Assembly: GCA_963932145.1 (NCBI GenBank)
Contig: OZ010595.1
Location: 88,034,081 to 88,098,080 of the forward strand
Reading direction: 5' to 3'
DNA: 64,000 bases
From: Acanthosepion lycidas
Taxonomy: Eukaryota > Mollusca > Cephalopoda > Sepiida > Sepiidae
Shown: one piece after another, positions 11,368 to 21,229 of the stretch
How positions within the stretch are numbered: position 1 is the first letter of the stretch
Layout: the number at the start of each line of letters is the position of its first letter
The notes under the pieces: generated by a model
The model's database searches: none
Seen by the model: the letters and a program-made list of their open reading frames with translations, nothing else
Told to the model about the DNA's origin: nothing
Position numbers and translations under genes: made by a program

Positions 11368-11764
11368 TGAGTTTTGGTTTGGTTTGTTTTGTTTTACGGC
11401 ATAACTACCTCAATGGGTCATTTAATGCCGACAACTTTTTTTTCCTGGTAATAATTTTGTTTTGTCAAAAATCTATTTCTGTTAATATTTTTCCACAAAA
11501 ATATATAGCTGGTAATATTATTTTTTCAAAAATGAATTATCAGAGGCCTTGCTGTTGGACGTAGTTTAGCGTCATACCCAGGACGCGGACGTAGTCTGTG
11601 TTAACTATTTGCCCATAGCTGGGACCCTAAAAGATGCTACCACCCCGGGTCAGGGTGGACCTGGGAACACCAGCAATTAAGAGGTGGTTCCACACTCCTC
11701 AACATCTCCTGATCAGAGGCCTTGCTGCTGTTGGACGCGGATGTAGTTTATCCTCATACCCAGG

Positions 11765-11768
<4 letters not shown>
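11367..11768 (-). mobile_element. Dispersed repeat R1, copy 1
   Basis: Shares with 26333-27062 and 32611-33003 the blocks GTCCAACAGCAAGGCCTCTG, GAACCACCTCTTAATTGCTG, GTGTTCCCAGGTCCACC and CCAGCTATGGG. All end in GGCATTAAAT(A/G)ACCCATTGA followed by GG.(T)GATATGCCGTAAAAC and ACCAAACC units. Orientation is set by this tail, which is shared with the 5S-tRNA SINE. No coding capacity; class unknown, probably SINE-like. Confidence 0.7.

Positions 11769-11815
<47 letters not shown>
11769..11815. repeat. (TA)n array
   Basis: Pure TA run at the 5' edge of repeat R1. Confidence 0.97.
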
Positions 11816-11817
<2 letters not shown>

Positions 11818-11837
11818 ACAAGAGGAAAAACTGTTCT

Positions 11838-11886
11838 TAAACGATTCGTTTCGTCTTCTGAGGCAATGTCCTCAGAGGACGAAACC
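11838..11886 (-). repeat. Inverted repeat with hammerhead-like core
   Basis: GTTTCGTC.TCTGAGG and CCTCAGAGGACGAAAC form an inverted repeat. On the minus strand CUGAGGA, GAAA and a good stem III (ACG AAU CGU, then U17) occur in hammerhead order, but stem II does not form cleanly. Probably a decayed relative of the better folds. Confidence 0.4.
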
Positions 11887-11959
11887 TGTTGGCTTAGAAT
11901 AGTTTTCTTTTAGTCTTTTTATTCATTTTGTCCCTTTCCAGATACCTGAAAAATAATTT

Positions 11960-11960
<1 letters not shown>

Positions 11961-11993
<33 letters not shown>

Positions 11994-12072
11994 CTTGCAT
12001 GACTCGGAGTTCCATGCAAAACACAATATTCAGATGCTGAGTTTGGAATGACAATTACGTAAATTGAATTTA

Positions 12073-12133
<61 letters not shown>

Positions 12134-12282
12134 GAAAGCGGAGACTTTAGAAACCCATGGTAATATTTTATCTCGCATGGCTTTCTAAAGTCTCCGCTTT
12201 CACAATTACAAGTCTGTTCTTACATTGAGCTCTCTCTGGATCTATACCCTCTTTGGAATTATCCATACGGATTACCAAACAT

Positions 12283-12342
<60 letters not shown>
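11961..12342. repeat. CA/GA and TA arrays around a perfect hairpin
   Basis: CACACA(GA)n at 11961-11993, TA arrays at 12077-12130 and 12288-12342. Between the TA arrays 12133-12153 and 12182-12202 are perfect 21-bp inverted arms (TGAAAGCGGAGACTTTAGAA plus A), with a 28-bp loop. Downstream GGAATTATCCATACGGATTA resembles a sequence at 11247-11275 beyond hammerhead C, so both are probably ends of related elements. Confidence 0.8.
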
Positions 12343-12344
<2 letters not shown>

Positions 12345-12409
12345 CTATTTTCGTTAATTCAACCCAACCAAGAGGATACTGCCATTAAGACGCGAGCAGT
12401 TACCGGGAG

Positions 12410-12842
12410 TGGATGAAAATGAGAATACTTTAGTGAAGAGAAAGGACAATAAAAGAACACGTATTCAGGAAGACGTTCTATTTAAATTTTTGAAAATTGT
12501 AGGTAGCAGGAAAGCGAGAAATCGGAAGTGTTTTCCACAAATGAGCAGTTCGAGTAAAGAAACTATTAGAATAGAACTTATGGTTACATCTAGAGATTTC
12601 AACAATAAGACGTTGAGACCTAATTACCAATTTAGTAATAGACATTCACTGGTGCGTTCGAGGTACGAAGGATGAGAGATTTCATGGGAACAATTGCCAT
12701 GAAAATATTTCTAGAAAAGGCAAGGAAGGCACACTATGGTGGTGGGAAAATAACTGGAATCGAGATGCCAGATCAGAACTGATATCATCATTTCATTATA
12801 GACCCCTCTTTGGATTTTCTCTGGAATCTCAAGATATATTAA
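12410..12842 (-). pseudogene. Jockey/CR1-like LINE, C-terminal end
   Basis: The minus-strand reading in pieces gives YLEIPEKIQRGVYN, KYFHGNCSHE and FYSNSFFTRTAHLWKTLPIS followed by RFPATYNFQKFK. This is the family's usual C-terminal signature. Frameshifted. Confidence 0.75.
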
Positions 12843-12844
12843 CC

Positions 12845-13060
12845 GTGCTACTAGGTTGGCATCTTGGTCCCACCCTTTCACTGTCGAAACAGTTAAATGT
12901 AATCGTCTGTTCTACTCCAACAACTTTTTCTCTCGCTCTTCCCGCTAGTGAAACTCCCTTCCTCTTACTTGCTTCCCTGATAGCTATAATCTTCAAATAT
13001 TCAAATGTAATATCAATTGACAACTTCTGATGCCTTGATCCTGATCACCACCCTTCTCTA
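12845..13060 (+). pseudogene. Jockey/CR1-like LINE, C-terminal end
   Basis: Reads as TRLASWSHPFTVETVKCNRL, FYSNNFFSRSSR and NSLPLTCFPDSYNLQIFKCN. Nearly identical to the minus-strand copy at 34584-34830. It sits tail-out against 12410-12842, in opposite orientation. Confidence 0.8.
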
Positions 13061-13093
13061 TATCCGCACTACCGCCTTGCTTGGGGTGAAATG

Positions 13094-13095
<2 letters not shown>

Positions 13096-13161
<66 letters not shown>
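13096..13161. repeat. (TA)n array
   Basis: About 33 TA units. Confidence 0.97.
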
Positions 13162-13164
<3 letters not shown>

Positions 13165-13289
13165 GAAGGTTCGGACCAGATATTCCAGCAATATTCAATA
13201 CTCAGATGAATAGTATATTTATAAAGGTGCAAGATGGATTCTGACTAGAAAAATTATGACTGAATAAATTATTACTTTATTTTGTCTAC

Positions 13290-13480
13290 AGTTGAATCCC
13301 ATTGATTACATTGGTATCGTTCAATCATCAAAGTTAAGAAGCAGAGGCCCTTGGCAGCGCTTAGATACGGTTTGGGAACATAGAATACTGAAGCATTGGG
13401 CTAATAAACCATGAAAAAATCTCACGGTTGGGTTGGAATAATAAACCTACTCGATAATGGATCTCAATAGCTTCCTGCCC
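13290..13480 (+). mobile_element. 5S-headed SINE, degenerate
   Basis: TTGAATCCCATTGATTACAT, ATCATCAAAGTTAAGAAGCAG and AGATACGGTTTGGGAACA can be laid along 5S rRNA, and CTAATAAACCATGAAAAAATC resembles the tail. Weak match. Confidence 0.4.
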
Positions 13481-13549
13481 TCATTATGTTTCTCTCCATT
13501 ATAGTTGCATATAGATATTTGCTAAGCTTAGTTTAATACAAAGTCAAAA

Positions 13550-13990
13550 GTGTGAAACAAACAATCTTCTATGTGCCGTATCCCAGGATGTTGGTGATCA
13601 AGGTTCTCCATAACTTTCTGTTCTTTGTTGTACAATCCTCATTTTCCAGTCTCGATACAGTTCAAAAACGTCTCTTCGTCCTTGTGCGTGACAAATTATT
13701 TAATACCGTGCAAACCCTTTCACACAGACGAGATTTATCAAGCCTCCCACTTCTTCAATGGGAAGTGCTCAGGCGAACTACATTCCTTATTTTCGCCAGT
13801 TCTAATCTTCACGGCATGCCACTAATAGTGTAGCGAATCACCCTAGGTCTCTCCGTATTCCATTCGTGAAAAGTTCCAATTCTACCTGCTAACCACTACT
13901 CTGTGGAACCAATGTTTATCCTATCACTACATTCTTAACATGTTCATGCTTCATTACACGATTGACGGAATAATTGGATTAAATCAAACA
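13550..13990 (+). pseudogene. Jockey/CR1-like LINE, C-terminal end
   Basis: SSFSSLDTVQKRLFVLVRDK, TVQTLSHRRDLSSLPLLQWE, then FREKFQFYLLTTTLWN-like text. This is the tail subfamily seen at 48.6 and 50.1 kb. Broken by frame changes. Confidence 0.8.
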
Positions 13991-14057
13991 ATCGTCCTGT
14001 AATACCCTAGCCCTGAAGCTTACGTAGAAGACCAGTATGCCAAACCCTGTCAAATAT

Positions 14058-15445
14058 CTAGAGCCACAGCTCGAGCATCGCTGTTATATCAAGAGCTAGA
14101 TATACATATTCAGTGATGGTCATAAGCACATCAGAAGTAGGCCGGGAAATATGGAATCCATATTGTTTGTCAGAGAGTAGGTTGTGAGAGGGAAGATGCT
14201 TAACAACTTCAGCATTGATTAAAGCCTCGAATACTTTACTGAAAGGCGGTAGGAGACTGATAGGGGGATAGTTAAAGGGGTCAGAAGGTTCTCCAGAGTT
14301 CTTAAAGACAAGAACTACAGAGGAGAACTTCCAACAAGAGAACTGGGGCCAGCTCGGGAGCACATTTCTTTAGGACAGCGGCTGATATCTCATCATTTCC
14401 ACTTGCCTTATGGGAGTCTAATTTAGAAATGATGTCCGAGAGCAGTGACGGGGTTTTGTGCATATCACTCAATATAGCCTCTGTTCTATGTGGGAAATCA
14501 GGTGTGGACACAGCAGAGTAGTTGAGTGTTGATTTGGAAGAGACTATAGATGTCAGGACTTCGAATTGATTGAATAGGGAAGGGACTGAAAATTTGCTGT
14601 TGTTCCGCACACTCTTGCAGAGCCGCCAATAGTCTCTAGAACAGAACTTGCAAAATGCTATACATAGTTTCATTCTATCAGCAAATAACAACTTTGCTTC
14701 ATTGAGGACACACTTGCAGTCGTTAGGAGCAAAGAGACGAGTCGCTCTGGTACAGCCGAGCCGGAAGAATTTATTCCTGTGGGCTATTGCGGCCGAGTAT
14801 GCAGGTGAGCACTAAAGAGATGGACGCGGTTTAACTTGGCATTTCCTTACTGGAATGAAAGCATTGATGCCGGTTTTCACCCAGGATGCCGCCTTTTTGA
14901 ACAGGATGATTATAAACCTTTTTCTATGGGACGTCATGAAGGACATCACGGAAAGAGTCCCAATATGCTCGTTGATAACAGAAGAATATTCTGCTGTTAG
15001 GGGTTTCTTGGTTGGTGGGAGAGCAAAAAGAGAGGTTTATAGATACTACCGCATGATCAGAGTTGCCAAGAGGGCAGAGCTGCGTACTACAACAATAGTC
15101 AAGTATAGAGGTAAAAAAGAGATCGAGAAGAGATACGTGTCCATCAAGGTTGCTGTGGAAACGCATGGGGAATTCAACCACTTGCGTGAGCGATAGAGCG
15201 ATTGAGATGTTAAGGGCTTGGATGCCAGCGACATCATTGACACAGTGTTTAAGCCACCTGGTATGGTGGACATTAAAGTCACCGAAAAACGGGTGTAGGG
15301 AGATGGCCTTGTCTATATTATCTATAATATTATATATTATATTATATTGTCTAACTAGCATGCAACAGTCTTGAGAGGAAGGTGAACGGTAGAGAAAGAA
15401 GAGATAGCTGACTGAGTTTAGAGAGAGACGGAGACACATGTACAA
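14058..15445 (-). pseudogene. Jockey/CR1-like LINE: endonuclease plus RT start
   Basis: The least decayed LINE here. Minus-strand order: YRSPSSQDC, FGDFNVHH and LGNSDHAVVSINL (the apurinic-type endonuclease motifs, with the D, N and SDH residues present). A linker follows that reads through 14924-14691 in one frame with a single TAG (at PRPSL-stop-CSPAYSAAIAHRN). Then come LDSHKASGNDEISAAVLKKC, FSSVVLVFKNSGEPSDPFNY, PPISLLPPFSKVFEALI and SDKQYGFHISRPTSDVL. It stops before the RT YADD box at an ALDI-like motif. A frameshift lies near 14330. Truncated at its 3' end, which is unusual for a LINE and suggests later deletion. Confidence 0.9.
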
Positions 15446-15496
15446 ATGGTCTGTGGATTCAAGAGAGAGTTCCCTAGCCAGCGGGAGATGTTCTAA

Positions 15497-15590
15497 AATT
15501 CTTACAATCTAAAAATATTTTCTGGCTTTAAATAATCTGTAAATGATTGAAAAGCTGTAAATAATGAATGAATCAATCAAATATTGATTT
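15497..15590 (+). mobile_element. SINE tail fragment
   Basis: TCTTACAATCTAAAAATATT, TTCTGGCTTTAAATAATC and GATTGAAAAGCTGTAAATAA with AATCAATCAA: the 5S-tRNA SINE tail. Confidence 0.65.
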
Positions 15591-15774
15591 GATACACAGG
15601 CATGTCTTTTTTTATTTATTTACATTCTCTGGAATACGAATGTATTAAAACTACAGGGACCACAAAGTGAGGGATCATTTTATATATTGATTGTTATATA
15701 GAATGAATCCCCCATTTTATATCCACATTATCATTTCTTGTTTGTTTATTAAATTTTGATTTGGTATGAATCCA

Positions 15775-15935
15775 GCTCTTCTCCCAGCAGCTATGGGTTA
15801 ATTAGTAAGATTTGTATCACTAAACCATTATTATCTCCAAAAATAAATTCTTACAATCTAAAAATATTTTCTGGGTTGATTAACCAGCTAAGGATTGATA
15901 AGCCGTAAAAAACAAATAAATCAACCAACATGGCT
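15775..15935 (+). mobile_element. SINE body plus tail
   Basis: CTCTTCTCCCAGCAGCTATG, GGTTAATTAGTAAGATTTGT, CATTATTATCTCC and the tail with GATTGATAAGCCGTAAAAAA and AAATCAACCAAC align end to end with the minus-strand full-length copy at 58443-58610. The 5S and tRNA blocks are lost. Confidence 0.75.
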
Positions 15936-16489
15936 GCTATTTATAAAGCTTAGTTTAGTTTGGCACATTATGGACCACTCAGTGAGGATCAAACTTACTT
16001 ACTAATGATTAACCAGACTAGTACATTAAAAAGGACTCGATGCTGTAGCATGAGTTGTTGGATGCAATTTAAGACCAGAATTTCAAGTTGTTTTTTTTCT
16101 CGTGCTTGAATGATTTGAATTTCAAATATTTACTTTTTAGCCCAGTCATCTTCGCTTCAGATGATCGGATGAGCTGAAACTGACCAGGTTTGTTGAACCG
16201 AGGAAAGAACAAACCGCTCAACCTGGCTTTCGAAGTGGAACAAAGAAAAATGACTTACTTTTAAAAGACACACATATTAATACTCGCTTATTATTTGAAA
16301 ATTTATTAGTTCGGAAAGAAAGCATTGTCGCTTGTTGCATTTTTGACATTATCACTTTGAAGATACGTTTCAATATATGGAGTAAATAAACTATCCATTT
16401 TTACGTTTTAATGATTTTTGTTCCTTTGTAGATTACTTAAAAGCAAAGTGGGTACATTTTTTTATTGCTTTTGCCGTTTTTAAAACTAG

Positions 16490-16545
16490 TTTATATTTGT
16501 TTTCTTTGTTTAGCGGCAACCTCTATGGCTTATTTAATGCTAAAA
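16490..16545 (-). mobile_element. SINE/R1 tail scrap
   Basis: On the minus strand, AGCATTAAATAAGCCATAGA then GGTTGCCGCTAAACAAAG matches the shared tail. Confidence 0.55.
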
Positions 16546-16789
16546 TCTAAATACTTTGTAAGCAGTTTTATTTTATTTAAGATTATAATGGTTTTAGCGA
16601 TACAAGCCTTTAATAATTAACCCCCATCTAAGAGGGGTAGATTCATATTTTACTTTAGTGTATTTGCCCGTAAATGAATTTTTGCGATGACAACGAACAA
16701 TTTTGTAATGTCAACGAATACTCGTTGTCACTTTCGTAATGCTCGTTGTAGTAGAGACTTTGTAATCGCAGATATACGTATAGTAACGC

Positions 16790-17000
16790 TTTAGACCAAT
16801 ACTTGTGTCAGACGCCTTCGAATAACACTCGCACTAATAGTACTTGCTCGATAACACTCGCTCGAATAGTGATCCGAATAGTAATGCGTATAGTGATCAG
16901 TATAGAGAAATACTATAGTGAATAGTATAGAAAAATAGTATAGGAAATAGTATAGAGAATAGTGATTCGTATAGCAATAGAGGATAGCGTAGAGACAATG
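16790..17000. repeat. Degenerate AATAGTATAG minisatellite
   Basis: About 17 imperfect copies of a 10-12-bp unit resembling AATAGTATAGAG or AATAGTGATCCG. No coding sense. Confidence 0.8.
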
Positions 17001-17109
17001 ATCAATTAAACGCCACGCTAATCCCCATATATACATTTCCTTCACTATCACGTGATCTATTTATTGAAAATGGGATCGCCCGTGTTTGCTCACTGGCAAT
17101 CTATGTTCA

Positions 17110-17300
17110 AACTACAGTGTCGGCAGCGACACTTTATTCCTATATAACATGAATATAACTGGAATTGGAACTCCGCTCTCCGATTAACAATTCCGAGACA
17201 TTATCCATTACTCCACCTGCATATCCAAACTTAAAGCACGTGGTATTGGCAAGTGGTCACCCATCTCGGTACTGACTAAGCTTGACGCTGCTTAAGCGAC
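17110..17300 (-). mobile_element. 5S-tRNA chimeric SINE, copy 3
   Basis: On the minus strand, GCTTAAGCAGCGTCAAGCTT, AGTCAGTACCGAGATGGGTG and ACCACTTGCCAATACCACGT with GCTTTAAG follow 5S rRNA (about nt 45 to the end, including the box C region). They are followed by GGTGGAGTAATGGATAATGT (box A-like) and GGAGTTCCAATTCC (box B-like). Confidence 0.75.
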
Positions 17301-17329
17301 AAGAAAATATTTGGTCTATCTGTGGAAAT

Positions 17330-17965
17330 GAAGTTTTAAGTTTCCGAATATGCGAACTGTGGCTGGTTCAGTTTCGACCGGGAAAATTTTCTCCGGAAAA
17401 TACTCTTTGATATGGACGACCAATTTCTGTCAATAGTGAACTTTTGTAAACAGTAGTAGAGAAAAATTTTAAGAAAACTGCGCGAGAATTAGCAAAGTAT
17501 GATTTCTATACAAATCACTCTTCGAAAATAAGGCATGAACTCAGAGAAGGTCAGTTACGTCATCATTATCTGACTACTTCGCATTTTAATCGATGAGTTG
17601 CCCTCTTCCACAAACTGTTTGTCATTCCGGGTAGAGTTACCCCTGTGGTGAATATTGGGTTATCTATAACAACATGCAACGAAAACGAAATTGTTAAACG
17701 TCCCCACAGCCAGAACAACACCTGAACATTTATGTTTTGTGTTTTGTGGGGTAAAAATGTTGTCATCTATAATGAAACCAAAATAAATAATAAATGTGGA
17801 TCATTATCGTTTTCAATTGGAAGCAATGCACAAACGTTTTGCTGAAAACGTACCCATCATTAGTATTAAAGTCGTGTTATTTTGCCCTTTCTTACGCCAA
17901 TACAACTCCACACAGTGACCCTCTACCTTGAGTGGCCCTTCGGCCTTGTAATTGGTGAGCATTAG

Positions 17966-18021
<56 letters not shown>

Positions 18022-18230
18022 TGTAGTCAGAAAAAGACTATGGCACCATCTCTCATACGCCCCAAACCTTGGCTCATCTGGCTATCATCTTTTCAGATCA
18101 TTATACCATTTGCTAGAGATAAATATTTTATTAACTGGGAAGAGTTTAAAAATGATATTGCGTATTTCTTTGCAGCGGAATATGGAGAGGGACCAGCAAT
18201 TTCCAAACAGATGAAATTAAAATATTAACC
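17330..18230 (+). pseudogene. Mariner transposase remnant, interrupted
   Basis: In several frames: ANCGWFSFDRENF, LRHHYLTTSHFNR, GEYWVIYNNMQRKRNC (the family's GDEKW-x-x-YNN region, first Asp lost) and QLEAMHKRFAENVP. After an inserted LINE tail (17887-18017) comes HLSYAPNLGSSGYHLFRSLY, matching mariner H-P-P-Y-S-P-D-L-A-P-S-D-Y-H-L-F with the third Asp lost. Catalytically dead. SETMAR-like mariner group, inferred. Confidence 0.75.
17887..18017 (+). mobile_element. 5'-truncated LINE tail ending in (TA)n
   Basis: TTTCTTACGCCAATACAACT, CCACACAGTGACCCTCTACC, TTGAGTGGCCCTTCGGCCTT and GTGAGCATTAGTAA run into a TA array. The same 3' UTR ends at about 19045, where it also passes into TA repeats. 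It splits the mariner frame, so it inserted later. Confidence 0.75.
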
Positions 18231-18258
18231 CGAAAACTCGAATCCATGTTCTTCAATC

Positions 18259-18470
18259 GTCTTGGCAGATCTAAACTCTCATGTGGATGTCACACACTGC
18301 ATTCAACTCGTTTAGAAATGTCTAAACTATCAACTATATATAACCGTCTTTTATCAAATCAACAATAACAAATGCCTTCAAGCGAATGAACACTATAAGT
18401 TTTAAAGACGAATCAGATCTTATAGATTGGCGCTACACAATCACAAATAGGAATAGAGATTTATCCCTTG
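18259..18470 (+). repeat. Dispersed repeat shared with 28410-28590
   Basis: Both contain CAGATCT..A..CT..CATG.GGATGTCA, then GGCTTCAAGCG(T/A)ATGAA-like and GACCTTATAGATT..(C)GCTAC blocks in the same order. Possibly the 3' part of the mariner group; not assigned. Confidence 0.55.
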
Positions 18471-18479
18471 TTTCCTGTT

Positions 18480-19045
18480 TCGGACTGGGTTTCCCGTTCC
18501 TTCTAAAGTCTACTTGAAGTCTCTATTCCTAACGTCTCCACCTGAAATTTTATTCGCTAATTAAATCTTGACCTCTTCAAGTCTAGATTTAGCTGTCTAT
18601 CTTTCTTAACTTGTCATTTCTTACGCTAATACAACTCCACACAGTAACCCTCTAAATTGAGTGTCTGTTATGGTCGGGTTCCTTGTACCACGATGATAGT
18701 CCAAGGTAGAACCAATAAAGAAGAACTCGAATACGGATATGGAATAACACAGATATATTACAAACAGGAATATATACAGAGAAGTAGAAAGTGTTAGTAC
18801 GAACAATCAAGTTTAGTAGTAATTGTCTGAACGCGACTCTGTTTCGGACTGCCTCTGACTCGACTGACTGACTCGCTCGCTCTGACTGACTGACAGACTC
18901 CTGACGGAACTCACTCCAGACTTCAGACTGAACACCCTGCTTCCTCTTAAGGCGCAGTATTTATTACATATGGAATATTATGTTATTATGGGTAAGGTCC
19001 CATAACAGTATCCTTTAGGTCTTGTACTGGGTAAACATTAGTAAG
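18480..19045 (+). mobile_element. LINE tail split by a solo LTR
   Basis: LFKSRFSCLSFLTCHFLR-type C terminus and 3' UTR (TTTCTTACGCTAATACAACT..CAGTAACCCTCTAAATTGAG) run to 18665. They resume at 19008 with CCTTTAGGTCTTGTACTGGG and GTAAACATTAGTAAG, then TA repeats. Removing 18666-19007 plus one target copy restores the same order as in 17887-17970. Confidence 0.75.
18666..19007. mobile_element. Solo LTR, 342 bp
   Basis: Begins TGTTATGG and ends CCATAACA (the TG..CA rule). It is flanked by GTGTC (18661-18665) and GTATC (19008-19012), a 5-bp target duplication with one mismatch. AATAAA lies near the 5' end and a GACT-rich stretch is inside. LTR class and orientation are unresolved; no internal retroelement genes remain. 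Confidence 0.75.
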
Positions 19046-19046
19046 A

Positions 19047-19057
19047 TATATATATAT

Positions 19058-19106
<49 letters not shown>

Positions 19107-19123
19107 CACATATATATATATAT
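19047..19123. repeat. (TA)n(CA)n(TA)n microsatellite
   Basis: TA, CA then TA tracts lie between the LINE tail and the DDE transposon. Confidence 0.95.
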
Positions 19124-20515
19124 GGTGTATCAAAAATAGTTTTGCAAATATTGGAGGCGGATTCCTCACGCCAAAACAAGAACAAAAGTCCATATCAACT
19201 TACGTACGCAAATCGTTTTTGAGTTATTTAGTCTAAAATAAGTTTACCGTAGATGACGCTGTGTTGCAATGTAGATTAGGTTACATTTGTCATTCGTGTA
19301 CATTTGTGGCTATTCTGTCTTCAACTTTTAACGTGTGTAGTTAACTGACAATGGTTCCGTTTAACAATGACAGGATATCGTGACCAAGCAGATATGATTT
19401 TACATACGGCCGCGCGAATGGTAATGGACGCGTGTGTGCACGGTGTATCAAGATTGTGTTTCCAGAATTACGGCAGCCGTCATCCAACCTTTGCTGCTGT
19501 GTATCGTCGTGTTACTGAGACAGGTTCTGTGGTACTGCAAAGTAAGATTAAGACCGAGATCAGATCATACGCCTGACCCCGAAGAACACATTCAACAGGC
19601 TGTCGGAGACGATCCAGGATTCAGCACACGCCAAGTGGCTCTAGAATGTCGTACATCTCATAGTACCTCATGAAGGGTACTTCAAGAGCAGTTCCTGCTT
19701 CCGTATCATTTGAAACGTGTGCAGGGTCTTTCGCCCTTTGATTACTCACCACGGGAGAAGTTTTGCTGATGGTTTATGGCACAAACTGCCGATACGTTGT
19801 TTTTCTCTTCGATCTTGTTTATGGATGAGGTAACATTTGGAAGAGATGGAATAACAATAACATTTGTGGGCGAATTGGAATCGCCATTGTACAATATAGG
19901 CTAGACACCAGCATTAGTTTACGATTAATGTGTGAGCTGGAATTGTAGGTGATTGTCTGGTAGATTCATATGTTAACACATCACGTCTTACAGGAGCTGA
20001 CTAAAGGGACTTTATTTCGAACAGATTTCCAGACCTACTAGAGGATGTATCCCTGCTAATATGAAGACGCATGTGGTTCTTGGATGATGGGGCTTCATCA
20101 CATTTTAGTCACATTGTTTGTGATGCATTTGCTTATATCTACCATGACAGATGGATAGATAGATGAAGACCAGTTCTATGGCCTGCACGTTTCCCCAACG
20201 TCAATTCTTTGGATTTTATATCTGTGGGATCACCTAAAATAATTGGTTTATAAAGTAGGCATTAGTAGTGCAGAGACGTTTCATCAATGTGTCCTTGGGG
20301 CATGTGATACCATTCGACAACGTACATAGGTATTTGAAAGTGTCCGACGAGCGTATGTCCGTCTAAAAGCAAGCGGAGGGCATTTTGAACATTTGCTATG
20401 AGTGACTGTGTTGAGGTATAACGATGGCCTTTTGAACATATGTTTATATGGACAATTTATTTTATTTTGGTGTCAGAAACCTGCCGCCAAATTTGTAAAA
20501 GTATTTTTATACTCC
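19124..20515 (+). mobile_element. DDE transposon with both TIRs, about 1.39 kb
   Basis: The left end GGTGTATCAAAAATAGTTTT continues GCAAATATTGGAGGCGG. The right end, inverted, reads GGAGTATAAAAATACTTTTA then CAAATTTGGCGGCAGG. That gives imperfect TIRs of about 36 bp. It encloses a decayed transposase on the plus strand. The left end abuts TA repeats, so a TA target duplication cannot be told apart. Confidence 0.8.
19351..20402 (+). pseudogene. DDE transposase, inactive
   Basis: N-terminal YRDQADMI, then FQNYGSRHPTFAAVYRRVTE with TGSVV (a helix-turn-helix module of the DUF4817 kind). The frame then switches to EEHIQQAVGDDPGFSTRQVA. ILFMDEVTFGRDG keeps the first catalytic Asp and WFLDDGASSHFS the second. 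WPARFPNVNSLDF has Asn where the third Asp (SPDLNPLDF type) is expected. At least three frameshifts and several stops. IS630/Tc1/mariner-like superfamily, inferred. Confidence 0.8.
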
Positions 20516-20519
20516 CTCC

Positions 20520-20520
<1 letters not shown>

Positions 20521-20590
<70 letters not shown>

Positions 20591-20784
20591 GCGCGGTACT
20601 TAGTGGAAAGCGCTCAATGTCAGTGATAGAGCTAACATGATAAGTTGTATGGATATGAATTTGTGACTCTGGGATTCCCGCTTTTGCGATTATGAGACAA
20701 ACTCAGGGTCACAAATTCATATCCATACAACTTATCATGTTAGCTCTATCACTGACATTGAGCGCTTTCCACTAAGTACCGCGC

Positions 20785-20804
<20 letters not shown>
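20521..20804. repeat. Large palindrome between TC/TA arrays
   Basis: 20521-20580 is (TC)n(TA)n. 20581-20671 and 20704-20794 are inverted copies, 91 bp with one mismatch seen, around a 32-bp loop, followed by (TA)n to about 20814. Arm sequence TCAATGTCAGTGATAGAGCT resembles TTCAATATCAGAGATGGAGC at 22999, so the arms belong to dispersed family D. Confidence 0.9.
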
Positions 20805-20815
<11 letters not shown>

Positions 20816-21041
20816 CAAGAATATCGAGAATATTTAACATCGAAAAAGAAAAATTAATTATTTTTAATAATATGTGGAAATCTCCACCCTTTGCCTGATG
20901 ACGGTCGCGAAATTATGGAAAATAAAGCATAATATTTTTTTTAAAAAATCCACATTACAATCGAAAACGTTTGCGGTTTCTCTCCTCTTTTTAATATACA
21001 ACTTTTCTCTCGTTGGAAATACTATAACCTCTTCCTTTTAC

Positions 21042-21098
<57 letters not shown>
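21042..21098. repeat. (TA)n array
   Basis: About 28 TA units. Upstream, 20893-20930 holds CCTGATGACGGTCGCGAAAT, a core-like motif with almost no stem II. Confidence 0.95.
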
Positions 21099-21099
<1 letters not shown>

Positions 21100-21229
21100 A
21101 ATAACATAGACATATTGTGCTTACATATTTTTATATTGATCCTTTCCAGTTGCCCAATTACTTTCTTGATATCATTAGTGATTAGTTTTCGTACGCCATC
21201 AAACACCTTCGTCTTATCAAAAAATACTA

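Noticed and set aside
20880..20930. Hammerhead at CCTGATGACGGTCGCGAAA
   Set aside because: Only 7 nt between CUGAUGA and GAAA, too short for stem II; no stem I.
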